Assembly (NCBI GenBank): GCA_021397835.1
Contig: JAJFZO010000433.1
Coordinates: 682,001 to 746,000 of the forward strand
Direction of reading: 5' to 3'
Length of the DNA stretch: 64,000 nucleotides
DNA from: Moringa oleifera
Lineage: Eukaryota; Streptophyta; Magnoliopsida; Brassicales; Moringaceae
A program made the translations under genes and the position numbers. How positions within the stretch are numbered: position 1 is the stretch's first letter; every line of letters starts with the position of its first letter. The notes under the pieces were generated by a model that was not told the DNA's origin, did not search any database, and saw only the letters and a list, made by a program, of their open reading frames with translations. Of this stretch, positions 1 to 17,228 are shown in pieces.

Positions 1-361
1 AAGAGTATTTTTTTCCATACACGACTCTGAAAGAGGAAGCACCCATACACGATACACTTTCATACACAAAGTGCTGTAATTTAATAGGTGAAGTGCACAT
101 GAAAGGCAAGAGGTGGGGGTGTCCTTGGGGTTTCTATGTCTAGCGATAACTTACAGGGCTGCTAATTATTTTGAATAATTGAAAAGAATAGCCGAATGAA
201 AGGACATCCAAGAAAGAGATTTCAATGTACCGTGCTTGCCCATGTTTAAAAAGCAATGAAACTAAAGAGAACGAAATAGTGGCCCCAAGGAGAAGGTAGG
301 CGACATTAGCATTTGACTGAGAACATACCTCAGCTGCATATGTAGACAAAAATGCATGTGC
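1..361. other. RECQL1 3' flank
   Basis: This is sequence downstream of the RECQL1 stop codon on the minus strand, presumably its 3' UTR and the start of the next intergenic region. Short open frames occur here, but they only continue the last RECQL1 exon past its stop or in other frames. No second gene is visible. Confidence 0.5.
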
Positions 362-5118
<4,757 letters not shown>

Positions 5119-5726
5119 GTCTGATGATGATTCACCGCCGGCTCAAATCAGCGACTGTTTATGAAACTAAAATCACTAATTTGATTGATTCACAACGGGT
5201 GAACTCTCCCGCGCAACAATGTTTTCGAGTTTGGAGGGCAGCAGGTCTGCCCACACTTCACTTATGTGAGGATGTTAGCAACTAAACGCCGTCGTCTCAC
5301 CGAAAATGCTTAAAGTTAAGGAGAAGGTGCCGCGCCAACTATCATACGACGCCGTGTCAAGGATCAAATGGGCCAGACTTAAAATTAGAAACCAATGCAG
5401 GGCTAGAGAGATCTGAGGTCTGATGGGTGAAATCTATGAACAGAGAAGGCTTCCTTCTTCTACCTTTGACTGATCTAAAGAGGGAAATAATGTGGATTAA
5501 GAAAAAAGCCTAGAGGAAAGACAGACATTTACATCTTTTTTTTTTTTTCTTTCTTTCAAAGATTCATTACATAAACGTACAATAGAAAAAACAACAGAGA
5601 AACCCATCAATAATGCCTGATATTCAAACCCACGTAATGCATGCATGTTCGCCGACTAAGTTTCTCGATCTGGACAACACGTAAAGATAAGGGAGGAGAA
5701 ACCTTCCGTGCTGCATGATTATAAGT
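5119..5726. other. RECQL1 promoter and DUF3511 3' flank
   Basis: About 600 bp between two minus-strand genes. The part near 5119 should hold the RECQL1 5' UTR and promoter; I see no clear TATA box. The part near 5726 should be the DUF3511 3' UTR. A T-rich homopolymer lies near 5537-5550. No other coding potential is seen. Confidence 0.4.
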
Positions 5727-6077
5727 TTACATGCCACGTATGACCTTGGAACACTGGCGCTTGACCCAGCGAAATCCTTTCTTTAACGAGGCCTTAACCC
5801 TACCCTCAGCGGAATAAAGCTTATACATGGCGACTCGCTTCTTCCTCTTCATCTCTCTGTTATTCCAGCCCCACTTTCCCTTGCCGGATTTCGGGGTCGA
5901 CGACACCTTCTTGACTGTGACCGTGCTGGCGAGGTGGTGGCACGGGAAAGGATCGAAGGTGGGGCGAGACCGAGCCACGTAGAGCCGGTTTACGGATCTC
6001 AAGGAGGCTGGGTCTACGACTTCGAGGCGGCGGCCACCTTCGTATGAGCGATAGGAGCCCGGCCGGTACTCCTCCAT
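5727..6077 (-). CDS. DUF3511 domain protein
   Basis: A 116-residue intronless gene. The C-terminal half carries the DUF3511 signature: a WGWNNREMKRKKRVAMYKLY core, then EGRVKASLKKGFRWVKRQCSKVIRGM at the end. The protein is small and strongly basic, with no signal peptide or membrane segment. DUF3511 proteins are plant-specific and have no established biochemical function, so none is assigned. The start at 6077 is the first ATG and gives the MEEYRPGSYRSYE opening typical of the family. A TATA-like motif lies about 85 bp upstream. Base composition is more GC-rich than the surroundings, as expected for an intronless coding gene. The gene sits head-to-tail behind RECQL1; from memory, an Arabidopsis DUF3511 gene also lies next to RECQL1, which supports orthology of the block. 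Confidence 0.88.
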   Translation of the reverse strand: MEEYRPGSYRSYEGGRRLEVVDPASLRSVNRLYVARSRPTFDPFPCHHLASTVTVKKVSSTPKSGKGKWGWNNREMKRKKRVAMYKLYSAEGRVKASLKKGFRWVKRQCSKVIRGM

Positions 6078-6159
6078 CTCTCAGACCTCTCTATCAGGGA
6101 GTGTTGGTGAATAGAGTATGAGGATAGAGAGATGGAGAGGGGACTACGGGTCTGGTGAT

Positions 6160-6168
6160 GTATATACG
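6160..6168 (-). promoter_or_regulatory. TATA-like motif of the DUF3511 gene
   Basis: On the minus strand the bases read GTATATACA, about 85 bp before the DUF3511 start codon. The spacing would leave a leader of roughly 50 bp. This rests on motif and distance only. Confidence 0.4.
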
Positions 6169-6695
6169 TTGGCTACCTGTTTTGGGTGCGGGAGAGAAGG
6201 AGAGGTGGAGAAGCCAGGCGAGCTTCTGTTTTCTGTTTGGACGAGATAGGAAAATACTTGTAACCCAACAAGAAAATAATATTATGGGGGCCTGTGGAAG
6301 GAGTAAAGGCCTTTCCAGCTTCCAAGTTGCCACGTAACCTTTCCATAACTATAATGAACTGTTAATAATGGTTAATTAGAATGATGACCGGGCAGTAAGC
6401 AAACCAACTTTCTAAACTGAAATGTTTGTAACTGTCTGATTCTGCCTTTACCATAGTTCATTGTTACTGTTTTTTTTTTTTTTTTTGTTTGTTTGTTACC
6501 CAGAATAAAAAGAGACAAAAGTACTCTCAAGTTAACTGAGACCCGAGAATTGTTTTTCCTGAAGTAATGGTTTCCTTTGATCGATAAGCACGTATCCAGA
6601 AAAACAAATGAATCAGAGACTCCTTTTATATAAAGGTAAATATTTACATGAGTGGTGATATATTGCAATTGGGACCAAAAGGAAAAAGAAAAACT

Positions 6696-9600
6696 TCACT
6701 GTGAATGCTCCTCCATGCCCACAGCAAACTTCTTTTTGGATCTACATTCCTTCTTGGACTTCTTTCCGTTGTCTATATGGGAAACCTGGATTGATATTAC
6801 AAAATAAATAGGGATTAAATGAGATAGCCTGACACCTACACTTACAGGTAATGGATACAATATGCATTTAACGACACATGCCCAGCCATCTGAAACTTAC
6901 AATGTGAGATTTCCACTCAATTTTCTCATGTCCCTCTGAGAGGTTATCAGGTTGGCTACAACCGCAGATGTGGTGGAATATGTGAATAAGTACAACAGCA
7001 TCAAGAGCAGCATATTCTAGCTGCACAAACAAATGGCTTAGTTTTAATCCATTTCAGAAAATAAGCTATAATTTGAGACCTAAAACTTCACCAGAAAATT
7101 AAGAAGGAAAGACTGCATTCAAAATCATGATTCTGGAAGTGAAAATACTACAATAAAGCTTTTGTTAAACCAAATTTTCAAAGCAATTACCAAAAACCAT
7201 AAAATTACAACAATTGATTTCCACCCTGAAATCACATCCTTCATAGATCAGCCAAAGCAAATTAAAGAATTTATAGAACTCTGAGAAGCAACATCTATGG
7301 GTTGTCAACGGAATAAGAGAGATATATTTCCAAGATCAACTGAAACGATATCATTTCCCCAAGCTGCAAGCAATCATCTCCTCAATATGACTTCTATGTG
7401 AATATTAAATGAGTCTTTATCTATTTATCTATGATATAATAGGAGGGCAAACACGATTATGTGCATATATACACAGATTGGATGTGTTCCGAGAGGAGTT
7501 CTAGTGTCCCTTAGAAATGAAAGGAAGCTTGTAAAAGAATTTCAGACATTTTTCCCAGGCATTCCTTCTTAAGTAATAGCATGTAGGAAAGATTAATAAG
7601 TAGCCAACAAGAGTATGTACCTGATGCCTGCTCAAAGGACGTTGCTCCCAGTTGCTGTTTCGTCTTGTTTTATTCAAGCCCACTCCCAGTATTTTCTGAT
7701 TCAGAAAAATGCAACACCATTGTATGAGAAAGAGACAAACACCACAGTAAGAATGATATGTAGTAATGGAAGAGGAGGTACTGGCACAATATCATGCTCA
7801 TTTACCTGTGCAAGTCCGGACAAACCACCCTGAGGTTCTCTGAACACATTCTGAATGTCCAATAGCATTTCATACTGCTTGAAACACTCCAACTCTCCGT
7901 ATGAATGAGCCAATTGCTTTACATCGCATTGAAAATTATAACCTACAAGGTGGCGCAGACAAACTGAAATAAAGAGAAAAAAAGGGATTCTGTCCCAAGA
8001 ATAGGTGAGAGTCTCATACCAAGTTTTAGAATTCTAGGTGACTGCAGAATTCGAATTAGGCAGTTGTTTAAAGTATCAGGAACATCTTCAGATAACTTTA
8101 TCAAGTCAAAGATGAAAACCTTCTTGTCAGAAGCAATTTGCATGATAGAAACCTGAAAGATGGGAACTCATTTTCATTATAATAAAATAACAAATAGGGA
8201 CCCGGAAGGCTAAATTTTCATAACTACCAATGACAGTTCTCAGTTAAGAGCGGAACAACCATCAGATTTGGCTTATTCCAAAAAATATTTGTTTTCCCTA
8301 TAATAAACTCAAGTACATGAGAAGTATACAGGATCAATACCAAGAAATTCTTTTACTCAATTAGCATAGGACCACACATGAGAGAGATGCAAACAGAAAA
8401 CGGGAAAGAAACAGAGTCAGAGAGAGAAAGAAAGTGTGTTCCTTTTAACCTAGTTTTTCCTTTAATCATTATTCTCTCATTTTCCATAATGGTCCAAAGA
8501 TTAAGTAGAGTAAGCTATAACTAATGACCAGAAGTAGGTCAAAATAGGAAAAACACCGAAGAAACACGTAAATTAACCAAGTGATCTGAGAAACAAGAGG
8601 AGGCTTAATGTATTTTTGTTTCTCTATGAGTCATCAATGACATTAAAAGGCCATTATTTCACCCTTCAAAAGAATAACTCAAAGATATACAAATTTATGT
8701 AAGTAAAAATATTTACTGGATCAAGTAGAAAAGGATGTATGAAGACTAATCACAAAAAAATGGTAAGAGATTAACAGGAAATTACTTTATTTGGTTTGCT
8801 TCCTTTCACATAGTTGGGCTTCCATTCACAATCAATGCCCACAACTTTACATCCCTCAATGTGAGAAGCAGCTGTATGCAACCCATCAACTTCATCAACC
8901 CAAATTATATCTCCTCCACTCAATTCATCAAGATACAAGAAGCGACTATGCAGCAAACCAACTTCAGCTTCTAAACAAAATGACACAATAGCATTGTAAG
9001 TGTCAGTCATTTAGTGTTAAAACCTAAATAAGTAAGCTTAACAAGTGAATATCAACAAATTTATTTTTTTTAATATTTTGACCACTAAATATATAGACAT
9101 ATTTTCTTTATATTTTTACGCCATGACCCAGAAATAAACAAATGGAATAGCAAGTGTAACAAGTGAATATCCACAGAACTAAACATGACATGTAAGTTAT
9201 ATCAGCCCAAGACAAAGATGTCAAGTGCAACTGCAAAGCACAAGAAGACCAGAAATAATTGAATCTCTAGAAAGGGATTGAATGTTGACTAATCCCCTAA
9301 TGCTAAACCCTAAGCTCAAACCTTAAATCCTAAACCTCAACAGTAAACCCTCACCATTAAATTTTTCACTCTAACCACGAAAAAAATCCTAACTCTAAAC
9401 CCTAAACCCTAACATTTTGGTAGCAAAAAGCAACTTTATGGTATCAAACCTTGGACCTCAAGGAGATTAAAAAAAAAAACTTCCCCACACTTAACCACCA
9501 AGATGCACGTGTTTTCTTGCTTATAAGCACTCAGTTTTTTTTTTTTTTTCCTTTACAATATCTTAAATGCGATCAATGTTCAAAAGTCAAACTTCCACCA

Positions 9601-12600
9601 TCAATGTATGATGAGAAAAATACATCATGTAAGATGTTTTGTTCATGTGCAATACCACCAAAGCTTCCACCATTGGATGAGTACTTGATTCATGTTGTAG
9701 GAGCCAGAATGTTTACAAGAAGGTAATTGCTAATGATTAAGACTAAGCTTATAGAGTCACAAAGTAATTCCAATTCAAAGAAAAGAAAGGAGCTAGAAAG
9801 AACTCCAACTAGTTGGCTTCAAATATTAATATCATGCACCGGCTGAAAGATACTTTAGACGAGAAGAAAGGGATAGCTTTTCCTTCCCAACTAGCGGATC
9901 TCTCAATCATATTGTATCATTATCAAATAAATATAAGTAATTAAGTTTCCCAAATATAAGCCATGGTAGCTTAGGGGTGGCGACGGTTAGGGTTCGGTTC
10001 AATACGAATCATCGGTTCAAGGTTCATGGTTAAAATGAACCGAAATTTGAACCGTTAAAATTCAGTTCCGGTTAAGGTTGAGTTCAAAAGGCGGTTCAGG
10101 TTTCGGTTCAAGTTTCGATTCATAAATGGTTCAAATTCAGGTTCGGTTCAAATTCAGGTTCGATTCAAAGAAATTGTTTTTCATTAATAAGAGCATTTTA
10201 TATTTAAATTAAATTTTTTAATATAAGTTTTTTAATAAAAATATAGTGATGATATATTTTTAAAATTAAATTATTTTATAATTTTTAAAATTATTTTTAT
10301 AAAATTTTTAAATTAAATTATTTTATATATTTTTAATTAATTTAATTAGAAATCAAACCAAAACCATCAGTTTTGAAGTATCGATTTCGGTTTCGATTCA
10401 AAATTTATACGAACCATAATCGAACCATATTTAAAGTGGTTCCAATTACAATTCGGAACCAAAATCGTTATAAACGATTTCAGTCCGATTCAAATTTTAA
10501 AGGTTACGGTTCGGTTCACCAGTTTGAGCCGAACCGTGATCACCCCTACGGTAGCCCCAGGTGCCACTTATCTTATTTGTAATACAACACAAAAGATGTC
10601 AACAGTTTCGTGAAGCTAGCAAACCCATAAGAGACAAAGATTACCACAGAGCATTTCCTAAAATGCCATGTTCAAGAACAAGTCAAGAACCATTTCAAGG
10701 CAGTAGGAGAATATGCTGACTTTTGACCTTTAGTATCCATATGGCACTCCTTACAAAGTCTGAAGCCAGTATATTCAACGATTTCCACAGGAAGGTTATT
10801 TATGGATCGAAGTGGTGAACAGCCAGAGTTCACTTCCAGAGTTCAGAAATCCAGTAAGCTCATATTGGTTTTGTTGACTAGGGGGGATGGGAGAAGAACA
10901 TTTAATAACACCGATAATTAAATGACTATTCTTGACTGTGAGATGTTCACGTCACAGACATACACCAAATCATTGGTCAAGAATGGCCTTGTTTCTAACA
11001 GTTTGTTTACATAAAGAAGCATTGCACATTGTGTGACAAATTAAATTGAAATGAACAAGATAAAAAGCAAAAAGCATTCCAATTTCAACCATCAACACCA
11101 AAATCGTAATCATCACATGCAAGATGCTACAGACTTGCCTTATTTTTAAGGACTAAAAAGGATCCCACTTATTTAAAAGATGAGGACCATATATAGGGAT
11201 AAAAGACCACCATATTTCTGGTCTACAGTCATACTCTAACAACCCTACTCTTCACTTTCTAGTGCAGCTGCCAGCAGTTAACAACTAACAGAACCAATGT
11301 CAACCTAAGATGGCTCTTTCGATTGGACTTAGCAAGATCATATCTTACTTCTTCTAGGGCATAACAAGTTTAGCGTGCCTGTCTAGCTTAATGTGAGAGA
11401 CAATGCACATACCTTTTGCTTTCACAAAACCTTCAAGCGAATATTTGGTGCACAGTTCATCAACCTTCTCAGAGTAACCAGCTTCCATTGCCAAATAAAC
11501 CTTAAAGTGAAGAGAGTATTAAAAGGAAAAATATCTTTGGAGCAGTAAAAAACAAACAGGGGAAATCAACGAGATATGTCTAGTAGAAATTAATCTTGAT
11601 AAGAAATCCAACTTCAAATATGTCCTATCCACAGATTTGTGGAGCCCCAGAAACAAATATCAATTTATGTCTTAACCTTACATGCTTGCTCCTACATGTT
11701 TGACCTTATTGCCCAACCACTTACCATGTTCATATCCAGCACTTGTTTGCTAAACACTGAAGAAGCTAAACGAACAAATTTGAACAATTGCAAGTTCTGG
11801 AGTAAGACACTGCAATAAATCCTAATGAGAAGCCTCAAGCTCCAAACCTCAGAGTTTGCACCACAGGCTTTTAATTATTTGTTCTACCCATGCATCATAA
11901 AGCAGTAACTTTCTTTGTTTAGCAGACTATGACCATTAATGAGGGGCATCATCTTATCCTAGAAAAACATATTACTTTCACATATGAAAATAAAGAAAAT
12001 TTGATACTGCATATACTTTACAAGCTTAATTAGGGGGCTCCCATTCAACTTAGAGAATATGCAAGAATTGATAGCAACATAATAAGGAAGGCCAGCCAAG
12101 CACCCATCTTGCAGTGTGATTTCAAGAAGTCTACCCCAAAAGTCTTTCAAAATGGAATACACAGAAAAGATTGAGAGCAACTATTACGAATCTCATATAG
12201 ATTATAGACTGAAGTTTTCTATTATTTCAGACACGTCACTTCTATTCATAAGTCCCTCCCTCAAAGACACAAAGAAACTTGGGAAATTAATGATACCGAG
12301 GTCAAAAGAAACTGGAGCTTTCAGTACCATATCCCAGATACTCATTTATAACAATTCCCACTAATCAGATAAGAAAGAATGCAGAAAACTTAACATAAAT
12401 CAATGTCGAAAATCATACATTATATTATGTAATCCTGTCAACATCAAAAGGTTCACTTGAAAGTTCCAAAATGTGATTGTGTAGGCATACTACAGGTACC
12501 CCACTCAGTAAACAAGTTTGACAAAGTGCCACACGCTAGATAAGGGAAATTTGTGAAAGTGAGAATTACCCGTGTCAGAAATAACTTACCAAATACTCAA

Positions 12601-14287
12601 GAAGCTGTTTATCACCATTTGCCTTTGCCTCCGCAATATCCCAGCATGCTTTTTCTGCTAGCTTCTTCACTGAGCTGCATTTTTTTAAAATGTTCTTATC
12701 ATTTCTTTTTCCTTTTCTTTTTAATTATTATTATTATTATTTATGTTGAAGAGGTGTGAAGCTGGGTAAGGATACATACACAAATGAGTGAATAAATAAA
12801 AGTTACAGTTTATATGGAAATAAATGCAATTTGGACCTGCCTTTCTTTACACTTATGATATATGCCAGGAAATTCCTGATGGAGATTGTTTTTCTTTACA
12901 ATCTCATAAGCATCCTTTAGCATGTTCTTTTCAGCATACTCCTCGACAAGAGCACATAATAATTGCTTCCCCATAAAAGTTGCCCACTTCTCTGCAGCTT
13001 TGAATTCTTTCTTCTGCAACATTTCGAGAAGAAAAGACTCTCCACAATGATGGATAGAGAAATGTTCTAACAGAGTAACGGCTGCCATATATGACTGTGA
13101 TTCTATCAGTCTAAAAATATACTGCTCAACAAAAGCTTGTGCACCGTCGAATCCACAATCATTCTGAGCCCTTAATTGGCATATGGCTTCATCAACGTTT
13201 GGCAAACCAATGTTGAAAGCTTCCAGTAGCTTCACAATTACCCTTTCATCATGGCCAACAGTGCCTACCACAATATCAACAAACAACCTGGCAGCTAAGT
13301 TTTTTGCCTTCAAGGACTCTGTCAGTGAGGATGCTGCTTTGAGAAAACGACGAAGAGCAGATATGACCAGGTGACTGAACCCTTCACAGTACAATCCAAA
13401 TATAGGGAGGATATAGAGGCATTGAACAACAAAAGTAGCAGGCTCAGGTTGAGGAGCATTGAACAGAACTTGGTGGACTTGCTGCTGGAGAGCACGGAAC
13501 TTTTTTGTCGCTTTACATGTGCCTGCAAACTGTTTTGATCAGTAACAGAAAAGGCAGAAAAAGAGAGGCCATAGAAGCACCACAAAAGTCAACCAGGAGG
13601 CCCTCATTACAAGAAAATATATTGGAAGGATTTTCAAATAAGGCCCACGATCAATTAGAATGAAATTGTAGCAGAAAAAGGATTCTTTCACACTCTGAGA
13701 AAACCATCCATGTTGTGCAAGAACAACGCAGCACACTTCTGTATCTCTGGCTCGCAAAATAAATGCTTATCATTTAAAATTAACATCAGAACATGCCAGA
13801 GATAAGTATTTCATGGGTTGTGATTGACAGTCCAAAAAGAATTGGATCTGCCATCAACTTGGGTTTAATAGACCCCATCGCAATATTTCACAGATTGGCA
13901 GTGAACTTGACCAAGTACCAGGGCATGAGGTGAGATTCACATTTAAAACTAAAAGGAAAGAGATAGCAGCCTGGTGATATATCGATTTGTGTATGTTTTA
14001 TCTTATCAACTTCCAATGCAAATACACCACCAGCAGAGTTAGCTCATTGCTGTCCAACAACCATTCAGAGAAAAACCAATATAAGAGAGCAGCAATATTC
14101 TGGCAAACAATACAAGCATTTGATGGATGAAGAGCTTACCATGAACATAACACTCCTTCAAAAGATATAAGAATACAACTGGAGAAACATAGGATAAATC
14201 AGCAAAAGCATGCAAACATGGGGTCCATGCTTGGTGAGCTTCAGTTTTAGTGTTTTGTATTCCCATAACTCCTTCCTCGAAACCCAT
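6696..14287 (-). CDS. mut-7-like DEDDy 3'-5' exonuclease (ribonuclease H-like superfamily)
   Basis: A predicted 580-residue protein of the plant group annotated as exonuclease mut-7 homologues. Ten coding exons: 14287-14140, 13522-12841, 12674-12590, 11500-11413, 8970-8786, 8152-8020, 7942-7806, 7695-7621, 7020-6901, 6785-6696. Residues 1 to about 330 are an alpha-helical region (YCEGFSHLVISALRRFL; FPGIYHKCKE). The exonuclease domain follows with all catalytic motifs: VVGIDCEWKP (Exo I, Asp and Glu), GYNFQCDVKQL (Exo II, Asp) and LEYAALDAVVL (Exo III, Tyr-x3-Asp), hence DEDDy. The tail is Lys-rich. Length agrees with the family. Intron 2 is GC-AG. The 2.4 kb intron 4 holds a hAT-like element. 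A further intron appears to lie in the 5' UTR (15724-14311). The RNA substrate in plants is not known to me. Confidence 0.9.
9295..9413. repeat. Degenerate telomere-like repeat tract
   Basis: Variants of the plant telomere heptamer (CCCTAAA on this strand) are scattered over about 120 bp: near 9303, 9343 and, as two consecutive perfect units, at 9395-9413. The units between have drifted (for example CCTTAAATCCTAAACCTC). It lies inside an intron, far from any chromosome end, so it is an interstitial telomere-like sequence. Confidence 0.7.
9972..10548. mobile_element. Non-autonomous hAT-type element (MITE-like)
   Basis: A 577 bp insertion bounded by terminal inverted repeats TAGGGGTG and CACCCCTA. 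It is flanked by 8 bp direct repeats TGGTAGCT (9964-9971) and CGGTAGCC (10549-10556) that agree at the six central bases. The 8 bp duplication and the TAGGGGTG termini fit the hAT superfamily. Both subterminal regions are dense in GGTTCGGTTC-like units, in mostly opposite orientation, which is typical of hAT subterminal repeats. The centre (about 10180-10350) is AT-rich and there is no transposase frame, so it depends on an element elsewhere. It sits in intron 4 of the mut-7-like gene. Confidence 0.75.
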
Positions 14288-17228
14288 GTCAGTAACGTGC
14301 AATGCTAATCCTAGAGAACAAACAAAAGTCAGATTGAAGATATACAATATCAATTTATATCTGGGGACATATCATTGGTGTCACAACTTCGACACAACAG
14401 CTGAATAAGATACCAAAATAAGGCTTCAAGCCCTCACCCATAAAAGTGCAACACCGAAAATTAATAGGAAATATGAAAAAGGGAATACAAAAGACTAATC
14501 TTACATAGAAAAATGCAGAACATATGCAGCTATCTGGCATGCAAAACAAGACTGATATATCTAAGTAAACAGGAAAGGCAACAGGATCAGATGAGACCTC
14601 TTTCACTATTGACAGACACACTTCTGAATTTCACGGATTTCGCTGAATATAGCACACAAGCTCTTGAACAAAGACAAATCCAGAGACATAATAGATTCTG
14701 AAAAAAAAAAAAAAAAAGGATAACTTAATCTGACCCTTTTCCATCAAACCAGCAACCTTGAAGAACTGACTCTCATTGAGTACTCTAATATCTGTGCTTA
14801 TACAATGTACATCTTGGCACCAAGACATTCATCTAAACTGAAGATCAGTAAACTAAACTACAAGCAGATCTGGCATTGCTTAACTAACATCAAAAAGAAT
14901 ATCCTGCTGATAGAATTTTTTTTTTTTAATTGTTATGGAGCAAGAAACAACTGTGTGCCTAACAGAAAACCAAGACACATGGAGTTGATCAGGCCTGTCT
15001 CTAATCCAAAAACCTTATTCCTTGTAGCAACTCCAAAACTACTGCCCCTTTGGAGTAACTTAATTTCACCACTGAAGCAGACTCTGACTCTTCTTCTTTT
15101 CTTATCTCATCCTCAATTTTCACAGCGACTAATGCAATGACATGAGATCGTTTTACATTCTATTATATGTTGTAGATTGCACTACCAGCATTGAAACAAA
15201 AACTGAAAACAAAAATAAAAAACAGCATGAAATCTAACGTAACATAACCATAACGTGAACCATTAAAATGTTATTCGTAATAAAGAAACGCTTGTTTTTC
15301 TTTTTGACAAATGATACCTGAAGGAAAAGAGGAAGGAACAAACCGTACTATAGAGACTCAAATTCACTTATAAAGGAGTTTTCAAGCATTTATTGGAGAA
15401 AAAAAAATAAACTCAGGCTTCTGCTCTTGTTTTTACTTTCACTGTTTAGTTGCCAAGGAACTTAAGAAATGAAAAAGGATCAAACATCACCACTGGTAAA
15501 TCTTCCACTATTAGGAAATCAAAAAAATTAGCACAATAATCCAGAAGAAATAACTCGGCTGGCAAAATGCAAACTACCTAACTTGAAATGATTTAAGGTT
15601 CAAACCAAAACAACAGAACCCAAAAAAGGAACATCAAAAATTTGTTCTCAGGTTATCTTTCTTTCCATTCCTTTGGAACCAAACGGTGTTCATCTAAATT
15701 TGGTTTTTGAAATGCAGAACTTACCTCGGATTGAAACAATCAATGTGATTCCCCTACTCCAGAATACTGCTTTCTCCTCTTGCAGTGCGCTCTGCAAGTA
15801 ACGTGTCTGCATAAAACAGTTATATACGGTAAAATCAAAATGACGCCAAAGGAAAACCAAATGGAAAAGGGCAAGTCTGTTGTACTCGCGGGCCCACCTG
15901 ATTTTTTCTCAAAATGCCCATTTGTTTTTCTCCACAAAAGGAAGTGTCATCTCATGACACTCACGCCGTCACCAATTTATGTGGAGTGGCACAATGCAGG
16001 CTGTCCATTAATGGAAACTCAATTGGGCGTTTTGGACTTTTCGGTAGGATTGACGAGTTTTCGGAGAGAGCGGATGCTCTGCGGACCGGACTACTTCACA
16101 CCCAAGGAGGCCAGCAGTACTACATGCAAACTACTCTCATGATCTTCGTCGTTGATATACGACATATAACATTTTTGGCGTTGACGAGTACACCGAGGGC
16201 CCACCCTTGATTTGTCGTCAAATTATTAGCACTGATAAGACCGTTCCTTGGTTTATCATCAATTAAATTCAAAAGTTAAAAGCACATTAAATAAAACGAA
16301 TGATTTCCTTTGAGTCAAAAATTCCTAGTTTTCCTTTCAAGATTGTCATTTCAATTGATGTAATTTTATACAAAACTATTAATTTAATTTAAATCAATCT
16401 TTATTTTAAATTTTGTTTACAAAAATTGTTCAAATTATGAATTTTACATAACAAATTTTAATTTTTAAAAAAATATTTAATTTTCATTACAAATTTTTTT
16501 AATTTTAATAACTTATTTTAAAACAAAATCTAAGTTAAACTATATATATATATATATATAATTAATCCAACCAAAGTACAAAATTTGAAACAAAAAATAT
16601 GAAATATATATTTTTTATTTACATTCATATATATTAAATAATTTGTATTTTAAAAATTTATAAATTACAAAATTAATATTTCATTTTTTGTCAAAATCAG
16701 TATAGATAAAATCAATTTAAATAATAATCATTGTCAGATCAAAATTCCTTCTTGATATAATTTTCACAGATTTTTTATAGAAACAATATTATCACATGAT
16801 AATTTAACAAAACAGATGATTAAAATTTATTTCAATTTTTCATCAACATAATAATCATAAAAGAAATTATTTTTAACAAAAATAAGCTAAAAATCATACC
16901 AATAGAAATTTCTGATTCCTATCTAAGAGATGACGCTGTTAAATGATTTAATACAACAACAGAAGAAGAAATTGTGCCTCTGTAATACAATTCCAATTTA
17001 TACAAATGGATTGAGCCAGCTATACAACAAAATAAACAATATCAAATTCAACTGTGAAACTCAGTGTAAAATCAACATTCAACACTCCATAACAAGTTTG
17101 CTCTGGAGGTGATCAAATTGAACCACTTAAACCAGCCCGCGGATCAAATAATTTATGAGCAATAAAGAGTAACAGGTATCTCATTCACAAGTATTTCATC
17201 TTTCTGACTGTTTTGAAGTTACAACCAA
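14288..17228. other. 5' UTR intron and promoter of the mut-7-like gene; Ppx/GppA 3' flank
   Basis: On the minus strand a strong donor (CCGAG/GTAAGT at 15725) and an acceptor (TTCTCTAG before 14310) suggest a 1.4 kb intron in the 5' UTR of the exonuclease gene. A short non-coding exon at 14310-14288 joins the start exon. The promoter should lie around 15.8-16.2 kb. From 16.25 to 16.9 kb the DNA is AT-rich, with a TA run at 16541-16560. 16.9-17.2 kb is the 3' flank of the phosphatase gene. Confidence 0.5.
16541..16560. repeat. TA dinucleotide run
   Basis: Ten uninterrupted TA units inside AT-rich intergenic DNA. Confidence 0.85.

Larger units (their letters stand above)
8971..11412 (-). other. 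Large intron 4 of the mut-7-like gene
   Basis: This 2.4 kb intron is the longest coding-region intron on the minus strand. It contains the telomere-like tract near 9295-9413 and the hAT-like element at 9972-10548. The rest is unremarkable, with no coding potential. Confidence 0.7.

Noticed and set aside
9295..9413. A true chromosome end
   Set aside because: The tract is degenerate, short and inside a gene.
10040..10160. GGTTC-rich sequence suggesting tRNA T-arm motifs or a coding repeat
   Set aside because: No cloverleaf can be drawn. It is the subterminal repeat region of the hAT-like element.
15780..16210. Overlapping plus-strand frames of 98 and 120 codons
   Set aside because: They lie in the promoter region of the minus-strand exonuclease gene, overlap each other in different frames and resemble no family.
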